Source of the DNA: Anaerovorax sp. IOR16
Lineage (GTDB): Bacteria; Bacillota; Clostridia; Peptostreptococcales; Anaerovoracaceae
Assembly: GCF_017168145.1 (NCBI RefSeq)
Contig: NZ_JADQTL010000011.1
Coordinates: 124,001-188,000 of the forward strand
DNA: 64,000 bases
Reading direction: 5' to 3'
A program made the translations under genes and the position numbers. The notes below the pieces were generated by a model. The model was not told where the DNA came from. It worked only from the letters and a program-made list of their open reading frames with translations, and made no database searches. Shown piece after piece: positions 7,896 through 15,864 of this stretch (within the stretch, counting starts at the first letter, position 1; each line of letters opens with the position of its first letter).

Positions 7896-9454
7896 TGAGT
7901 AAAATTACTTTAAAAGCAATGCCGTTTGATTCGAAGGAGATACTTGATCCAAAAACTGGAGTAGAAGTTTATGATCGAGTTGCGTATTCAAAAGATTTAG
8001 CAGACTGGTTGAGAACTTATTTCAGTAATGGAATTCTTGTGCAAGGTGGAGATGTACTTGGGAGTCAAATGCAAGTGATACATAATGTAGGTATGGTGTG
8101 TACGATAAAAGCTGGTGGTGTTTGCATCAACGGAAGAAGCGGCTGGCTTGAAAAGGATACAGAAGTAACTTTAAAGGTAGGCGGGGCTCTTCCTAGATAT
8201 GATCGGATTGTTGCAGAGCTTAATATTCCAGATGACAGAGGAATTTATATTAAAGTTTTAGAAGGTCTTCCGGCATCCGAACCTGAATATCCAGCTTTAA
8301 CACAAACGGAAGATGTTTATCAAATACCGTTAGCAAGGATTAAGATTGAAGCCGATTCTGCTAAAATAGCTGAAGTAATTGATGAGAGAAATGATTACAT
8401 TTCTAATGTTACGATTGGAATTAAGCCACCTACAGGAATGGATGCGGAGACTGTAAAAGTGTCAGATAAAACTAAAAGATTATATGGTGTAGAAAATGTA
8501 GATGAAGCTTTAAAAAATGCATTAGCGCATTTGTCATATATGGCTTTTTGTATAAATGCAAATCCAGATAGCTTGGATGCAGCTTTTGGAAAAAATAATG
8601 AAGAAGCTATAAAAAATATTGGTAAACAAATGGTAATGTATGCTAGATTTAAAGAAAATGATTCTACCTTGACTTTTCCAAATTTGGAAACTAAAAGTAC
8701 AATAAATGAAGTGGCATTAGAAAACCCAGAAGTTATATCAGAGATTAAGTCGAATAGCCATATGTTGAAATTGATAAATTCTTCGCCGTATGCAGTTAAT
8801 AAATTTGCACCATTAATTCCAATGAACGGAGATTATCCATATGCAACTTTATTCTCAAATCAATCGGTAATCATACCTTCAGATGGTAATTATAGAATCA
8901 TATTCGATGCTTGTGTATATACGGGTGATGATGGCACACAAGGAACCATTTATAAAAACGGTATAAAAATATTTGACTGGAAATCTCATTCAGAAAATAA
9001 ATCATTCGATGTCTTTCTTGAAAAAGGTTCTGTATTAACAAGTTCACATACACAAGCATTTGTTTTAACGGCCTTGAAGCCAAAGGTAGTTGGTGATATA
9101 CTTGCTGGTGACACATATTTTAACATATTTAAGTTCAATTCAAACCTTATCGTTGAACGTTCATATTATAATATTCCTATTTTGCAGGATGGAGTATATA
9201 ATCTTGAATGCTGTGGTATTAATCGTAGCTCTAAATATAGTACAACATTAGCGATATACTTAAATGGCAATGAAATCGGAAAATATAGCCTATCTTATAA
9301 TGACTGTTTTGTATATAAAAAGAAAGTGTTTGAAAATATCTCATTAAAAACAACAGATCAATTACAGTTATACAACGATAGTGGGCAAAAAATATACATG
9401 TCCTATTTTGCATTTAAAACAAACGCTATTCCAGCTTATATCTATTCTTTATAA
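7895..9454 (+). CDS. Phage baseplate/tail fibre protein
   Basis: 519 aa, starting one base inside the preceding stop. Residues 1-200 (FDSKEILDPKTGVEVYDRVA, then YFSNGILVQGGDVLG and ALPRYDRIVAELNIP) form the conserved N-terminal module of clostridial phage baseplate or fibre proteins that attaches to the tail tip. The C-terminal 200 residues contain two similar beta-rich segments (each with a DGNYRIIFDA- or DGVYNLECCG-type start) suggesting a duplicated receptor-binding domain. The role as receptor-binding protein is inferred from position between the tail-tip gene and the lysis genes. Confidence 0.65.
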   Translation: MSKITLKAMPFDSKEILDPKTGVEVYDRVAYSKDLADWLRTYFSNGILVQGGDVLGSQMQVIHNVGMVCTIKAGGVCINGRSGWLEKDTEVTLKVGGALPRYDRIVAELNIPDDRGIYIKVLEGLPASEPEYPALTQTEDVYQIPLARIKIEADSAKIAEVIDERNDYISNVTIGIKPPTGMDAETVKVSDKTKRLYGVENVDEALKNALAHLSYMAFCINANPDSLDAAFGKNNEEAIKNIGKQMVMYARFKENDSTLTFPNLETKSTINEVALENPEVISEIKSNSHMLKLINSSPYAVNKFAPLIPMNGDYPYATLFSNQSVIIPSDGNYRIIFDACVYTGDDGTQGTIYKNGIKIFDWKSHSENKSFDVFLEKGSVLTSSHTQAFVLTALKPKVVGDILAGDTYFNIFKFNSNLIVERSYYNIPILQDGVYNLECCGINRSSKYSTTLAIYLNGNEIGKYSLSYNDCFVYKKKVFENISLKTTDQLQLYNDSGQKIYMSYFAFKTNAIPAYIYSL

Positions 9455-9482
9455 ATTCACACCACTTTCCTTTTGAAAGAAG

Positions 9483-10133
9483 GTGAAAACCTTGAATATA
9501 CAATTTAATAGCTTACCCGTAATACCTTTACGAATCACAAGCAAATACGGTCCCCGAAACATAGGGTTAAAAGGTGCTAGCACATTCCATAGAGGAATCG
9601 ACCTGGGGCGTGATTTTTCAAAGACAGAAACAGTAATCTTAGCCGTTGCCGATGGTGTGATTGCAAACAACTACTGGAATAATACCCGTGGTTGGGTGGT
9701 TATTATTGACCACGGTAATTTTAAAACATTGTATCAGCATCTGAAAAAACAATCTCTATTACGAAAAGGTGCTAAGGTTGTAGATGGCCAAATAATCGGA
9801 CTCATGGGTGCCAGTACTAAGACAATAAAGGGTATGGCTATGCACCTACATATGGAGTTGATTGTTGGTAGCAAACAGATTAACCCTGAACCCTATTTAA
9901 GAAATATTATACCAAAAGAAATGGAAGTGATAGATTTGACAGAAAAACAGACTAGAAGAATTGTGCAAGATGAAATAAAAAGGGTATTAGAAGGACGAGG
10001 GACCAAGGTGGCTGAATGTTTTAAAGAAGCTTGGGAAAAGGCTCAAGTAGAAGGATGTTCTGATGGGACAAGACCGCAAGGTTATACGACACGTCAGGAA
10101 GTCGTTTCGATGATTCAGAGATCAGAAAAGTAG
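9483..10133 (+). CDS. Phage endolysin, M23 family metallopeptidase
   Basis: 216 aa, GTG start behind GAAGAAGG. The Zn-binding and catalytic pattern of M23 (LytM-type) peptidases is complete: H36xxxD40 (FHRGIDLG), H86 (YQHLKK) and H121xH123 (HLHMEL). It should cut peptide cross-links in peptidoglycan at host lysis. The C-terminal 60 residues hold a CSDGTRPQGYTTRQEVVSMI motif seen at the ends of many clostridial phage lysins and may bind the cell wall. No signal peptide is present, consistent with release by the holin gene that follows. The first 10 residues (NIQFNSLPV) may instead begin at the downstream TTG 9492. Confidence 0.85.
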   Translation: MKTLNIQFNSLPVIPLRITSKYGPRNIGLKGASTFHRGIDLGRDFSKTETVILAVADGVIANNYWNNTRGWVVIIDHGNFKTLYQHLKKQSLLRKGAKVVDGQIIGLMGASTKTIKGMAMHLHMELIVGSKQINPEPYLRNIIPKEMEVIDLTEKQTRRIVQDEIKRVLEGRGTKVAECFKEAWEKAQVEGCSDGTRPQGYTTRQEVVSMIQRSEK

Positions 10134-10141
10134 GTGAATGG

Positions 10142-10426
10142 GTGGATACACAAACAATATTTTTACTTATTGCAATCATTGGCTGTTTTGTAGGACTGGG
10201 AGGGTGGATATCTGGAAGAGATAATCGAATTGGAACGGATTCAGAATGGCGAGGGACTGTAAATGGAAAATTAGATGCATTACTTGGGATAAGTAAAAGG
10301 GTAGACAAGTTAGAAGAGAAAGTAGAGGATCAAGGTAAAGTTTTAGCAGTAGTTGAACAATCGGCAAAGTCTGCACATCATCGATTAAATGATCATATTG
10401 GAAAGGAGCATATTCGTGAAGATTAA
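10142..10426 (+). CDS. XhlA-like membrane-anchored phage lysis protein
   Basis: 94 aa. One N-terminal membrane segment (residues 5-24, IFLLIAIIGCFVGLGGWI) is followed by a soluble heptad-like coiled coil (KRVDKLEEKVEDQGK) and a His-containing tail. This architecture and position between endolysin and holin resemble haemolysin XhlA-type proteins that assist holins in PBSX-like phages. ATG at 10142 is preceded by AGGTGAATGGG; a GTG start at 10139 is possible. The last codons overlap the start of the holin gene by 11 bases. Confidence 0.6.
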   Translation: MDTQTIFLLIAIIGCFVGLGGWISGRDNRIGTDSEWRGTVNGKLDALLGISKRVDKLEEKVEDQGKVLAVVEQSAKSAHHRLNDHIGKEHIRED

Positions 10427-10664
10427 TTGGAAATTACGTTTAAAAAATAAAACTACAATAGCTGCTTTACTTGCTTGCACAGTAGCTTTTATCTATCAAG
10501 TACTTGGTATTCTTGGTATCACAATATCCGTATCTGAGAATGAAATAATACAAATTATCAGTATATTGTTAAATATTCTTGTTACCTTAGGTATATTAGT
10601 TGATCCAACTACCGTAGGAATAAGTGATAGTGAGAATGCCCTTACATATAAAGAACTGAAATAA
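10416..10664 (+). CDS. Phage holin, LC3 family
   Basis: 82 aa from GTG 10416, which lies 7 nt behind GGAAAGGAG; an upstream in-frame ATG at 10389 lacks a ribosome-binding site. The protein starts MKINWKLRLKNKTTIAALL, then has two hydrophobic segments (residues about 15-35 and 44-66) and a charged tail (GISDSENALTYKELK). N-terminal KINWKVRLKN and the DPTT-GI-DS motif after the second helix are hallmarks of phi-LC3-type holins, which make membrane lesions to release the endolysin. It is the last gene of the phage module and is followed at once by a terminator. Confidence 0.85.
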   Translation: MKINWKLRLKNKTTIAALLACTVAFIYQVLGILGITISVSENEIIQIISILLNILVTLGILVDPTTVGISDSENALTYKELK

Positions 10665-10680
10665 AAAAGCAGCGCGTTTA

Positions 10681-10711
10681 ATGCCGTCTCCAAAAAGAGA
10701 CGGCATTTTTT
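10681..10711 (+). terminator. Intrinsic terminator after the phage lysis genes
   Basis: A 10-bp perfect stem (ATGCCGTCTC at 10681-10690 with GAGACGGCAT at 10697-10706) closes a 6-nt loop and is followed by six T. It lies 16 bases after the holin stop. Confidence 0.9.
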
Positions 10712-10802
10712 ATATTTCTCGAATTTATTTTGTTTATTCTTATATAAATCAAAATTGTGGTAAATATCGCCAATTAACGATTAGATAGTACAAATTTCAT
10801 GA

Positions 10803-10828
10803 TATAATATGGTAACAACCGGTACCGG
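10803..10828 (+). promoter_or_regulatory. Possible promoter with a palindromic operator
   Basis: TATAAT at 10803-10808 is followed after 10 bases by the perfect palindrome CCGGTACCGG (10819-10828), where an operator overlapping the transcription start would sit. The -35 is weak (TTAGAT-like, 16-17 bp upstream). It could drive the small ORF at 10979. Confidence 0.35.
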
Positions 10829-10978
10829 AAATATGTCAATATGAAGATAGGAGGGGTGTTTCGTTAAGTGGATTAAGATTTATAGTTTCAGAAAGAACGT
10901 ATATTCTTTCCAAGATAAATATAGTGATAATAAAATGATTTTAATGATATATAACATATAAAAAAGGAAGGCGATCTA

Positions 10979-11137
10979 ATGAACGATAAAATAAACATTC
11001 AGTATTCAAAAGATGGAATATTGGATAAAGATATAGAGAATCTATTAAAAAAAATAATACTGGATAATAGCAGTAAATGGATAATAGCAATGGAGTCTTA
11101 TTTTTTAGGGCAAAAAAACGAATATAGAAAACTATAA
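10979..11137 (+). CDS. Small hypothetical protein (52 aa)
   Basis: ATG 10979 lies behind AAGGAAGG with 5-6 nt spacing and opens MNDKINIQYSKDGILDKDIE, ending IAMESYFLGQKNEYRKL. It is charged and helical, without signal peptide or membrane segment. It has its own candidate promoter upstream and originally a terminator immediately downstream (the 24-nt hairpin into which the IS1182 element inserted), so it looks like an independent one-gene unit. I do not recognise the family. It could be a small regulatory or phage-derived protein. Confidence 0.45.
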   Translation: MNDKINIQYSKDGILDKDIENLLKKIILDNSSKWIIAMESYFLGQKNEYRKL

Positions 11138-11144
11138 TAAAAAA

Positions 11145-11168
11145 AGCTGTTGCATATGGGCAACAGCT
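11145..11168. repeat. Left 24-nt target-site duplication of IS1182 copy 1 (a hairpin)
   Basis: Identical to 12757-12780. The 24 nt form a hairpin (AGCTGTTGC pairing with GCAACAGCT). With the flanking A-run and the T-run after the right copy this was once an intrinsic terminator of the small ORF at 10979. Confidence 0.85.
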
Positions 11169-11234
11169 CAGACTGTAGACAAGGATATCTCTATCTTTGC
11201 CTACAGTTTTTTTTACATAATGTAATACATTTTA

Positions 11235-11263
11235 TTGTATTTATGGTAAAATATATGTATAAA
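11235..11263 (+). promoter_or_regulatory. Transposase promoter of IS1182 copy 1
   Basis: TTGTAT (11235-11240), 17 bp, TATAAA (11258-11263), 21 bases before the transposase ATG. The same sequence is present in copy 2 at 36576-36604. Confidence 0.55.
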
Positions 11264-11283
11264 TACATGGAGGTATTTGCTTT

Positions 11284-12647
11284 ATGATGGGTAAGAAAGA
11301 TTTATTAGGTCGTGATCAATTTCAAATGGTAACCTTGAATTCTCTTGTTCCACAAGATCATATTATTCGTAAGATAGATACTGCGATTAATCTCTCTTTC
11401 ATTTATGACCTTGTAAAAGATTTGTATTCTGATGTGGGAAAAGAAAGCATCGACCCTGTCGTCTTAATTAAAATTACCCTCATTCAATATACCTTTGGTA
11501 TTCGATCCATGAGGCAGACCATTAAAGAAATTCAAACGAATGTAGCTTATCGATGGTATCTTGGTTATAGTTTAGAGGAAGAAATTCCTCACTTTTCTAC
11601 CTTTGGTAAAAACTACTCTCGTCGGTTTCAAAATACTGACTTATTCGAACAAATCTTTCAAAGAGTCATTGCTGAAATTATGGAATATGAATTCATTAAT
11701 TCAGAAAGCATTTTCATTGACGGTACACATATTAAAGCAAGTGCAAATAACCATAACAGTGAAAAAGAAACCGTTTTGGAATCCGTTAAATACTATGAAA
11801 AAGAACTAATGAAAGAAATTAACGAAGATCGCATTGAACGAGGAAAACAAGCTTGTAAAAAAAAACGGAAGCCAAAGAAAAGACAAAAGTAATCAAGAAA
11901 AGTACCGTAGATCCGGATTGCGGTGTATTTCATAAAGGAAAGCATAAGGTAGTATTTGCTTATGCTGCAAATGTAGCTTGCGATCGAAACAATTACATAC
12001 TTGCTTTTCATACAAATCCAGGAAATGTACATGACTCAGTTGCATTCCCAAAGATTTATGAAAAAGTAAAAAGATATAAAGGTGTAAAAAATATTGTAAT
12101 GGATTCCGGATATAAAACACCTGCAATTGCTAGAGAAATACTCAAAGATAAACGAATTCCTATCCTACCATACAAACGACCTATGACAAAAAATGGTTAT
12201 TTTAAAAAACACGAATATGCTTATGATGAATACTATGATTGCTTTGTATGCCCAGAAAACCAAGTGTTAAACTATACTACAACAAATAGAGAAGGGTATC
12301 GGGAATATAAGAGTAAAGGAGAAATTTGCAAGAGTTGCCCTTCCTTATCAGAATGCACAGCAAGTAAAGACCATGTAAAAGTAGTCACACGTCATATATG
12401 GGAAAACTACATAGAGCAATGTGAGGACATTCGTCATACTCCAAAGTATCGAGATCTTTACAAACTACGGAGTCAAACCATTGAGCGAGTCTTTGCCGAT
12501 GCAAAAGAAAAACATAATATGCGTTATACACAATATCGAGGGATTCAGAAGATAGAAATGGAACTGAATCTTCTTTTTGCGTCCATGAATCTAAAAAAAC
12601 TAGCAACATGGATTCATAAATCTGAAAGAAGGAATCAAATGGCATAG
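11284..12647 (+). CDS. IS1182-family transposase, two frames joined by a -1 shift at A9
   Basis: Frame 1 (11284-11892, 202 aa) holds the N-terminal DUF772-like helix-turn-helix region (MGKKDLLGRDQFQMVTLNSL) and the first catalytic Asp in SIFIDGTHIKAS. It ends RKPKKRQK just after nine A (11857-11865). A -1 slip on that tract leads into KVIKKSTVDPDCGVFHKGKH, then the second Asp region (MDSGYKTP) and the Glu region (ERVFADAKEKHNMRYTQYRG) with a CxxC-type insert (CKSCPSLSEC), ending at 12647. The fused protein is 454 aa, normal for the family. Both genomic copies carry the same shift, so it is either programmed or an inherited defect. Without fusion neither part has a full DDE site. Confidence 0.85.
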
Positions 12648-12756
12648 AGATATCCTTTTATTTTTTCTTTTTTTAAAAGCTTTATAGAAAAAATAGAAAA
12701 TACCTTGCAGAAATTATAAGAATATAAATTTAGCAAGGTATTTTGTCTACAGTCTG

Positions 12757-12786
12757 AGCTGTTGCATATGGGCAACAGCTTTTTTT
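12757..12786 (+). terminator. Right duplication of the hairpin, with T-run (terminator)
   Basis: Bases 12757-12780 repeat 11145-11168 exactly and are followed by TTTTTTT, so this copy keeps the complete hairpin plus T-tract terminator. Confidence 0.8.
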
Positions 12787-12818
12787 CATGTTTATGTTAT
12801 ATGCAGTAGAGTTCTTAT

Positions 12819-12849
12819 TTGAAAGGCTACGTAATATAATGTATATACT
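12819..12849 (+). promoter_or_regulatory. Candidate promoter of the LuxR-type regulator gene
   Basis: TTGAAA at 12819-12824 with TATATA at 12842-12847 (17 bp), overlapping TATACT at 12844-12849. The leader to the ATG at 12938 is about 85 nt. Confidence 0.45.
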
Positions 12850-12937
12850 ATAGAGGGAAGGAATTTTTAAAACATTGAATGCAAAAGAGATTATTGATAT
12901 AATTCATTTACTATAAACAATTAAAGGGAGGAGAATC

Positions 12938-15418
12938 ATGCCGCCGAATAAAATGCAAAGCTTTAAACCAGTTGTATATATTCCGGAAACTTTACAAAAA
13001 CAGCTGGAAAGAATACAAAGTTATCCGATTATCGTTCTGCAAGCACCCTCCGGTTTTGGAAAAACCACGGTTATAAGTGAATATCTTAGCCAATTGGACA
13101 TGCATCAGGTATATTGGTATACCTGCATGGGAGAGCCGATTCGAAAGGCATGGAATGGCATTTGCAAAACTTTTTCCCATATTGATACAAGCGTGGCAAA
13201 GCAATTGGAGACGTTAGAATACCCAACACAGGAAAATCTCGTAGATATTGCAGAAATTATGAGTGGGTGTGACGTTGCTGGAGACACATGGTTTATCCTA
13301 GATAATTTTCAATACATACAAAGTAAATTGCCTGAACGTATTCTTTACGCGCTCTCGCGCTATAGATGCCCAAAGCTGCATCTTGTGGTTATCACTCATT
13401 CCATCGATGCGATGGATATTAGTGGAATACCTGCAGATCAGGCAATTTTTATTCAAAATGATGCCTTCTTTTTTCAGAAAGAGGATATTGACGCGTATTT
13501 CCGTGCCAATAAGATTGTACTGTCACGGGACGAGCTTGACAGGCTTCAGATGCTGTCCGAGGGATGGGTGGCTGCCTTGAACCTTCAGTTGATTCGCTAC
13601 TTGCAGGAGGGAGATTTCGAGGCAACTGACAGTATGGAAAATCTGATTCGCACCGTTATCTGGAAGAATTTAGAACCAGATGAGCAAAGATTGCTAATTG
13701 CCGTTTCTCTACTTGAACGCTTCACGATGGAGCAGGCGTATATATTTTTGGGGAAAAACACGCTTCCAGCTGGTATCGACCGTTTACTGGGGGGTGGTTC
13801 CTTCCTCTACTATGAACGGGAAAATGGTACCTATACGCTGCATAGTTTATTGCAAAGCTTTCTGAGACAGGAGCTTAGGAGGCTACCTGTTGGAGAAATA
13901 CGTAGAATGCAAAAGCTGGCAGGCGATGCTTACGCAGCGATAGATGAGCGTTTTTATGCTCTTTGTAGCTATTTGGAGGCAGGCGAATTGGAAGCTTTGC
14001 TTTCTTTACCGCTTAAAGCCGCCGATTTTTCTCTCTATCCGGAGGATGGTAGTGCAGAGGTACTGGAGAGGGTGTTTAGGGAATGTGACAGGGAAATTCT
14101 GGTCCGTCATCCTCAGACGTTGGCCATGATTACCTTTGAGTTGTTTCGCACGGGCAGTTATGCAGCATTTATGAAAGGCTGTTCTCTGATGGAGGATATG
14201 ATTTCTGGGCCAGAGCAAAATGGACTCAATAAGGATGACACTCGGAAACTGACCGGACAGCTTGCTTTGCTGCAATCCTTCGCTGCGTTTAATGACATTG
14301 AAAAAATGAGTGCTTTGCACCGCAAGGCGTGGGAAGTACTGGACGGACCCTTCTCTAACCGTAACGACTGGAATGACTCATGGACTTTCGGTCAGCCTTC
14401 CGTGTTGTATCTATTTTGGAGTGTGAGTGGGGCACTTGACCGAGAGCTTACCTGTATGGATGAATGTCTGCCATACTATATCCGCCTGACGGAGGGACAC
14501 GGAACTGGAGCGGATTGCGCCATGCGGGCAGAGGCTCTTTTGATGCGTGGAGAGGATATTACGGCTGAAGAATTGTGTCACAAGGCGATTTACCTTGCTG
14601 GTGCTCAGGAGCAGGACAGCATCTGCATTGCTGCCGAAATGGTTCTTCTTCGTATTGCTCTGCTGCGGGGGAATGCAGAAGCTTTTGAGAATGTAAGGAA
14701 GAGTATTCTCAAACGGGCTCAAATCGGTGTTGAGCCCACGGTAAAAAGAATGGCTGATTTGGCACTGTCCTTTGTTTCCGTTCTAATTGGAGATAATAGT
14801 GTACCTGAATGGCTCACGGATTTAAATCAGATTACCGCCAATCTATACAATGTAGCGGTACCTTTCGGAGTGTTGACACATCTACGCTGGCTTTTCTCCC
14901 AAGGGCAGGACGCAAAAATGCTGGGGATTGCACAAGGGGCGCTTCCGGCAGTAGAGAAGCATCATTTTCTCCTGCCACAGGTTTATTTTCATCTGTTTAT
15001 TGCCGTTGCCTACCATCGCTTGGGACAAAAGGAGGCGGCGGAGGCTGCACTGGACTGTGCTCTTTCCCTTGCATTACCAGACGGCGTTTTTCTTCCCTTT
15101 GCCGAATATGGCGAGGAGATTGTACCCTTGCTGAAGTTACGTAAGAAGCAATCCGGCATGACCAAATTAATTGAGTTGTACAGGCGGCATAAGATAGGAG
15201 TGGAGAAAGTACGAAAAGCTACACGGATTTGTCAATTAACGCCACGGGAGTATGATGTCGCACGACTGGCTGCCGGAGGGTTGACTAATCGGGACATTGC
15301 TTTGCGTTTGTTTATCTCACAGGAAACGGTTAAGACAACTATGAAAAATATCTTTCAAAAACTAGGTATCCGTTCCCGTGTACAGCTTCAGGAACTGAAA
15401 AATACAGGGAAAATTTAA
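12938..15418 (+). CDS. MalT-like LuxR-family transcriptional activator (STAND ATPase)
   Basis: 826 aa, ATG behind GGGAGGAG. Residues 36-44 are a Walker A loop (APSGFGKTT). An LDNFQ segment near residue 125 is a likely Walker B, followed by a winged-helix and a long helical repeat region (about 350-740) of the TPR-like sensor type. The C-terminus (about 763-820) is a LuxR helix-turn-helix: LTPREYDVARLAAGGLTNRD then SQETVKTTMKNIFQKLGI. The family (MalT/LAL regulators) is activated by ligand and ATP and binds promoter boxes with a GGGGAT core. The GC content is clearly higher than in the phage and dcw regions. Two copies of a GGGGAT-containing repeat lie just downstream, pointing to control of the next two genes. 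The ligand is unknown. Confidence 0.85.
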   Translation: MPPNKMQSFKPVVYIPETLQKQLERIQSYPIIVLQAPSGFGKTTVISEYLSQLDMHQVYWYTCMGEPIRKAWNGICKTFSHIDTSVAKQLETLEYPTQENLVDIAEIMSGCDVAGDTWFILDNFQYIQSKLPERILYALSRYRCPKLHLVVITHSIDAMDISGIPADQAIFIQNDAFFFQKEDIDAYFRANKIVLSRDELDRLQMLSEGWVAALNLQLIRYLQEGDFEATDSMENLIRTVIWKNLEPDEQRLLIAVSLLERFTMEQAYIFLGKNTLPAGIDRLLGGGSFLYYERENGTYTLHSLLQSFLRQELRRLPVGEIRRMQKLAGDAYAAIDERFYALCSYLEAGELEALLSLPLKAADFSLYPEDGSAEVLERVFRECDREILVRHPQTLAMITFELFRTGSYAAFMKGCSLMEDMISGPEQNGLNKDDTRKLTGQLALLQSFAAFNDIEKMSALHRKAWEVLDGPFSNRNDWNDSWTFGQPSVLYLFWSVSGALDRELTCMDECLPYYIRLTEGHGTGADCAMRAEALLMRGEDITAEELCHKAIYLAGAQEQDSICIAAEMVLLRIALLRGNAEAFENVRKSILKRAQIGVEPTVKRMADLALSFVSVLIGDNSVPEWLTDLNQITANLYNVAVPFGVLTHLRWLFSQGQDAKMLGIAQGALPAVEKHHFLLPQVYFHLFIAVAYHRLGQKEAAEAALDCALSLALPDGVFLPFAEYGEEIVPLLKLRKKQSGMTKLIELYRRHKIGVEKVRKATRICQLTPREYDVARLAAGGLTNRDIALRLFISQETVKTTMKNIFQKLGIRSRVQLQELKNTGKI

Positions 15419-15439
15419 AAAAATACCCAATGGGGATAT
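15417..15439 (+). repeat. Putative regulator box, copy 1
   Basis: A 23-nt element with an A7 run, TACCC, a 3-nt centre and GGGGATAT. It overlaps the stop codon region of the regulator gene. It matches copy 2 (15501-15523) at 22 of 23 positions and is partly self-complementary (TACCC against GGGGA). Confidence 0.6.
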
Positions 15440-15453
15440 TCTTATACTTAAAA

Positions 15454-15486
15454 GGCGTCGTACACTGATGGTACGGCGTTTTTTTA
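15454..15486 (+). terminator. Terminator after the regulator gene
   Basis: GGCGTCGTAC (15454-15463) pairs with GTACGGCGTT (15471-15480), allowing G-U pairs, and a run of T follows. It separates the regulator from the DUF2442/adhesin genes, so these need their own promoter. Confidence 0.75.
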
Positions 15487-15500
15487 TGTTTTATAAAATT

Positions 15501-15523
15501 AAAAAAATACCCGATGGGGATAT
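15501..15523 (+). promoter_or_regulatory. Putative regulator box, copy 2, upstream of the DUF2442 gene
   Basis: The second copy of the 23-nt element lies 78 bases before ATG 15601. A TATGAT (15556-15561) downstream has no matching -35, as expected for an activator-dependent promoter. The GGGGAT core resembles the published MalT box GGGGA(T/G)GAGG. The link to the upstream regulator is inference. Confidence 0.5.
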
Positions 15524-15600
15524 ACCTAAGTAGAAGAACCACAGTATTCTGGAAATATGATACACCGCCATGCTGGAAAACAGAGGAAAGGAGGTATGGT

Positions 15601-15864
15601 ATGCAAAACAGTAGAATCTTTCGCGCAGTGACACCTATAGAGGATGGCTGTCTCAAGGTAGAAATGGAAACCGGCAGTACGGTTAGTTTGGATATGCACC
15701 GGCGGATGCAATCGGTGCGTTTTGGATTGCTACGCAACCAAGAGGTGTTTCAAAGTGTCACAACGGATGGATATCGCCTGATTTTTTACCGGGACGGTGA
15801 GGAGGTCTTGGAGATTCCAGCGTCAATCTTTATGGATCTGCTGACCGTTGACCGCACCCGGTAG
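15601..15864 (+). CDS. DUF2442 domain protein
   Basis: 87 aa from ATG 15601, 5 nt behind AGGAAAGGAGG; an open frame extends upstream to 15514 but without a ribosome-binding site. The pattern RAVTPIEDGCLKVEMETGST, then a short hydrophobic strand series and a C-terminal IPASIFMDLLTVD fits the small DUF2442 fold, whose function is not known; related proteins are sometimes encoded beside toxin-antitoxin or regulatory genes. It sits between the putative regulator boxes and the adhesin, and is probably co-transcribed with the adhesin (57-base gap, no terminator). GC-rich like its neighbours. Confidence 0.65.
   Translation: MQNSRIFRAVTPIEDGCLKVEMETGSTVSLDMHRRMQSVRFGLLRNQEVFQSVTTDGYRLIFYRDGEEVLEIPASIFMDLLTVDRTR

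Larger units (their letters stand above)
11169..12756 (+). mobile_element. IS1182-family insertion sequence, copy 1 (1,588 bp)
   Basis: The ends are inverted repeats: CAGACTGTAGACAA at 11169-11182 and its complement at the right end (to 12756). The element carries one transposase reading frame split by a -1 shift. At the left end a 16-bp stem (11172-11187 with 11192-11207) followed by a T-run forms a terminator that would block read-in transcription. At the right end an AATACCTTGC/GCAAGGTATT stem can end the transposase transcript. It is flanked by an exact 24-bp duplication that is itself a hairpin. The second copy at 36510-38097 has the same length and differs by about five bases. Confidence 0.92.

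Noticed and set aside
10849-10950. A peptide frame (SGLRFIVSERTYILSK) follows a strong AGGAGGGG ribosome-binding site.
   Set aside because: The codon at the right distance is TTA and no ATG, GTG or TTG opens this frame. It could be a small gene with a lost start, but nothing supports translation.
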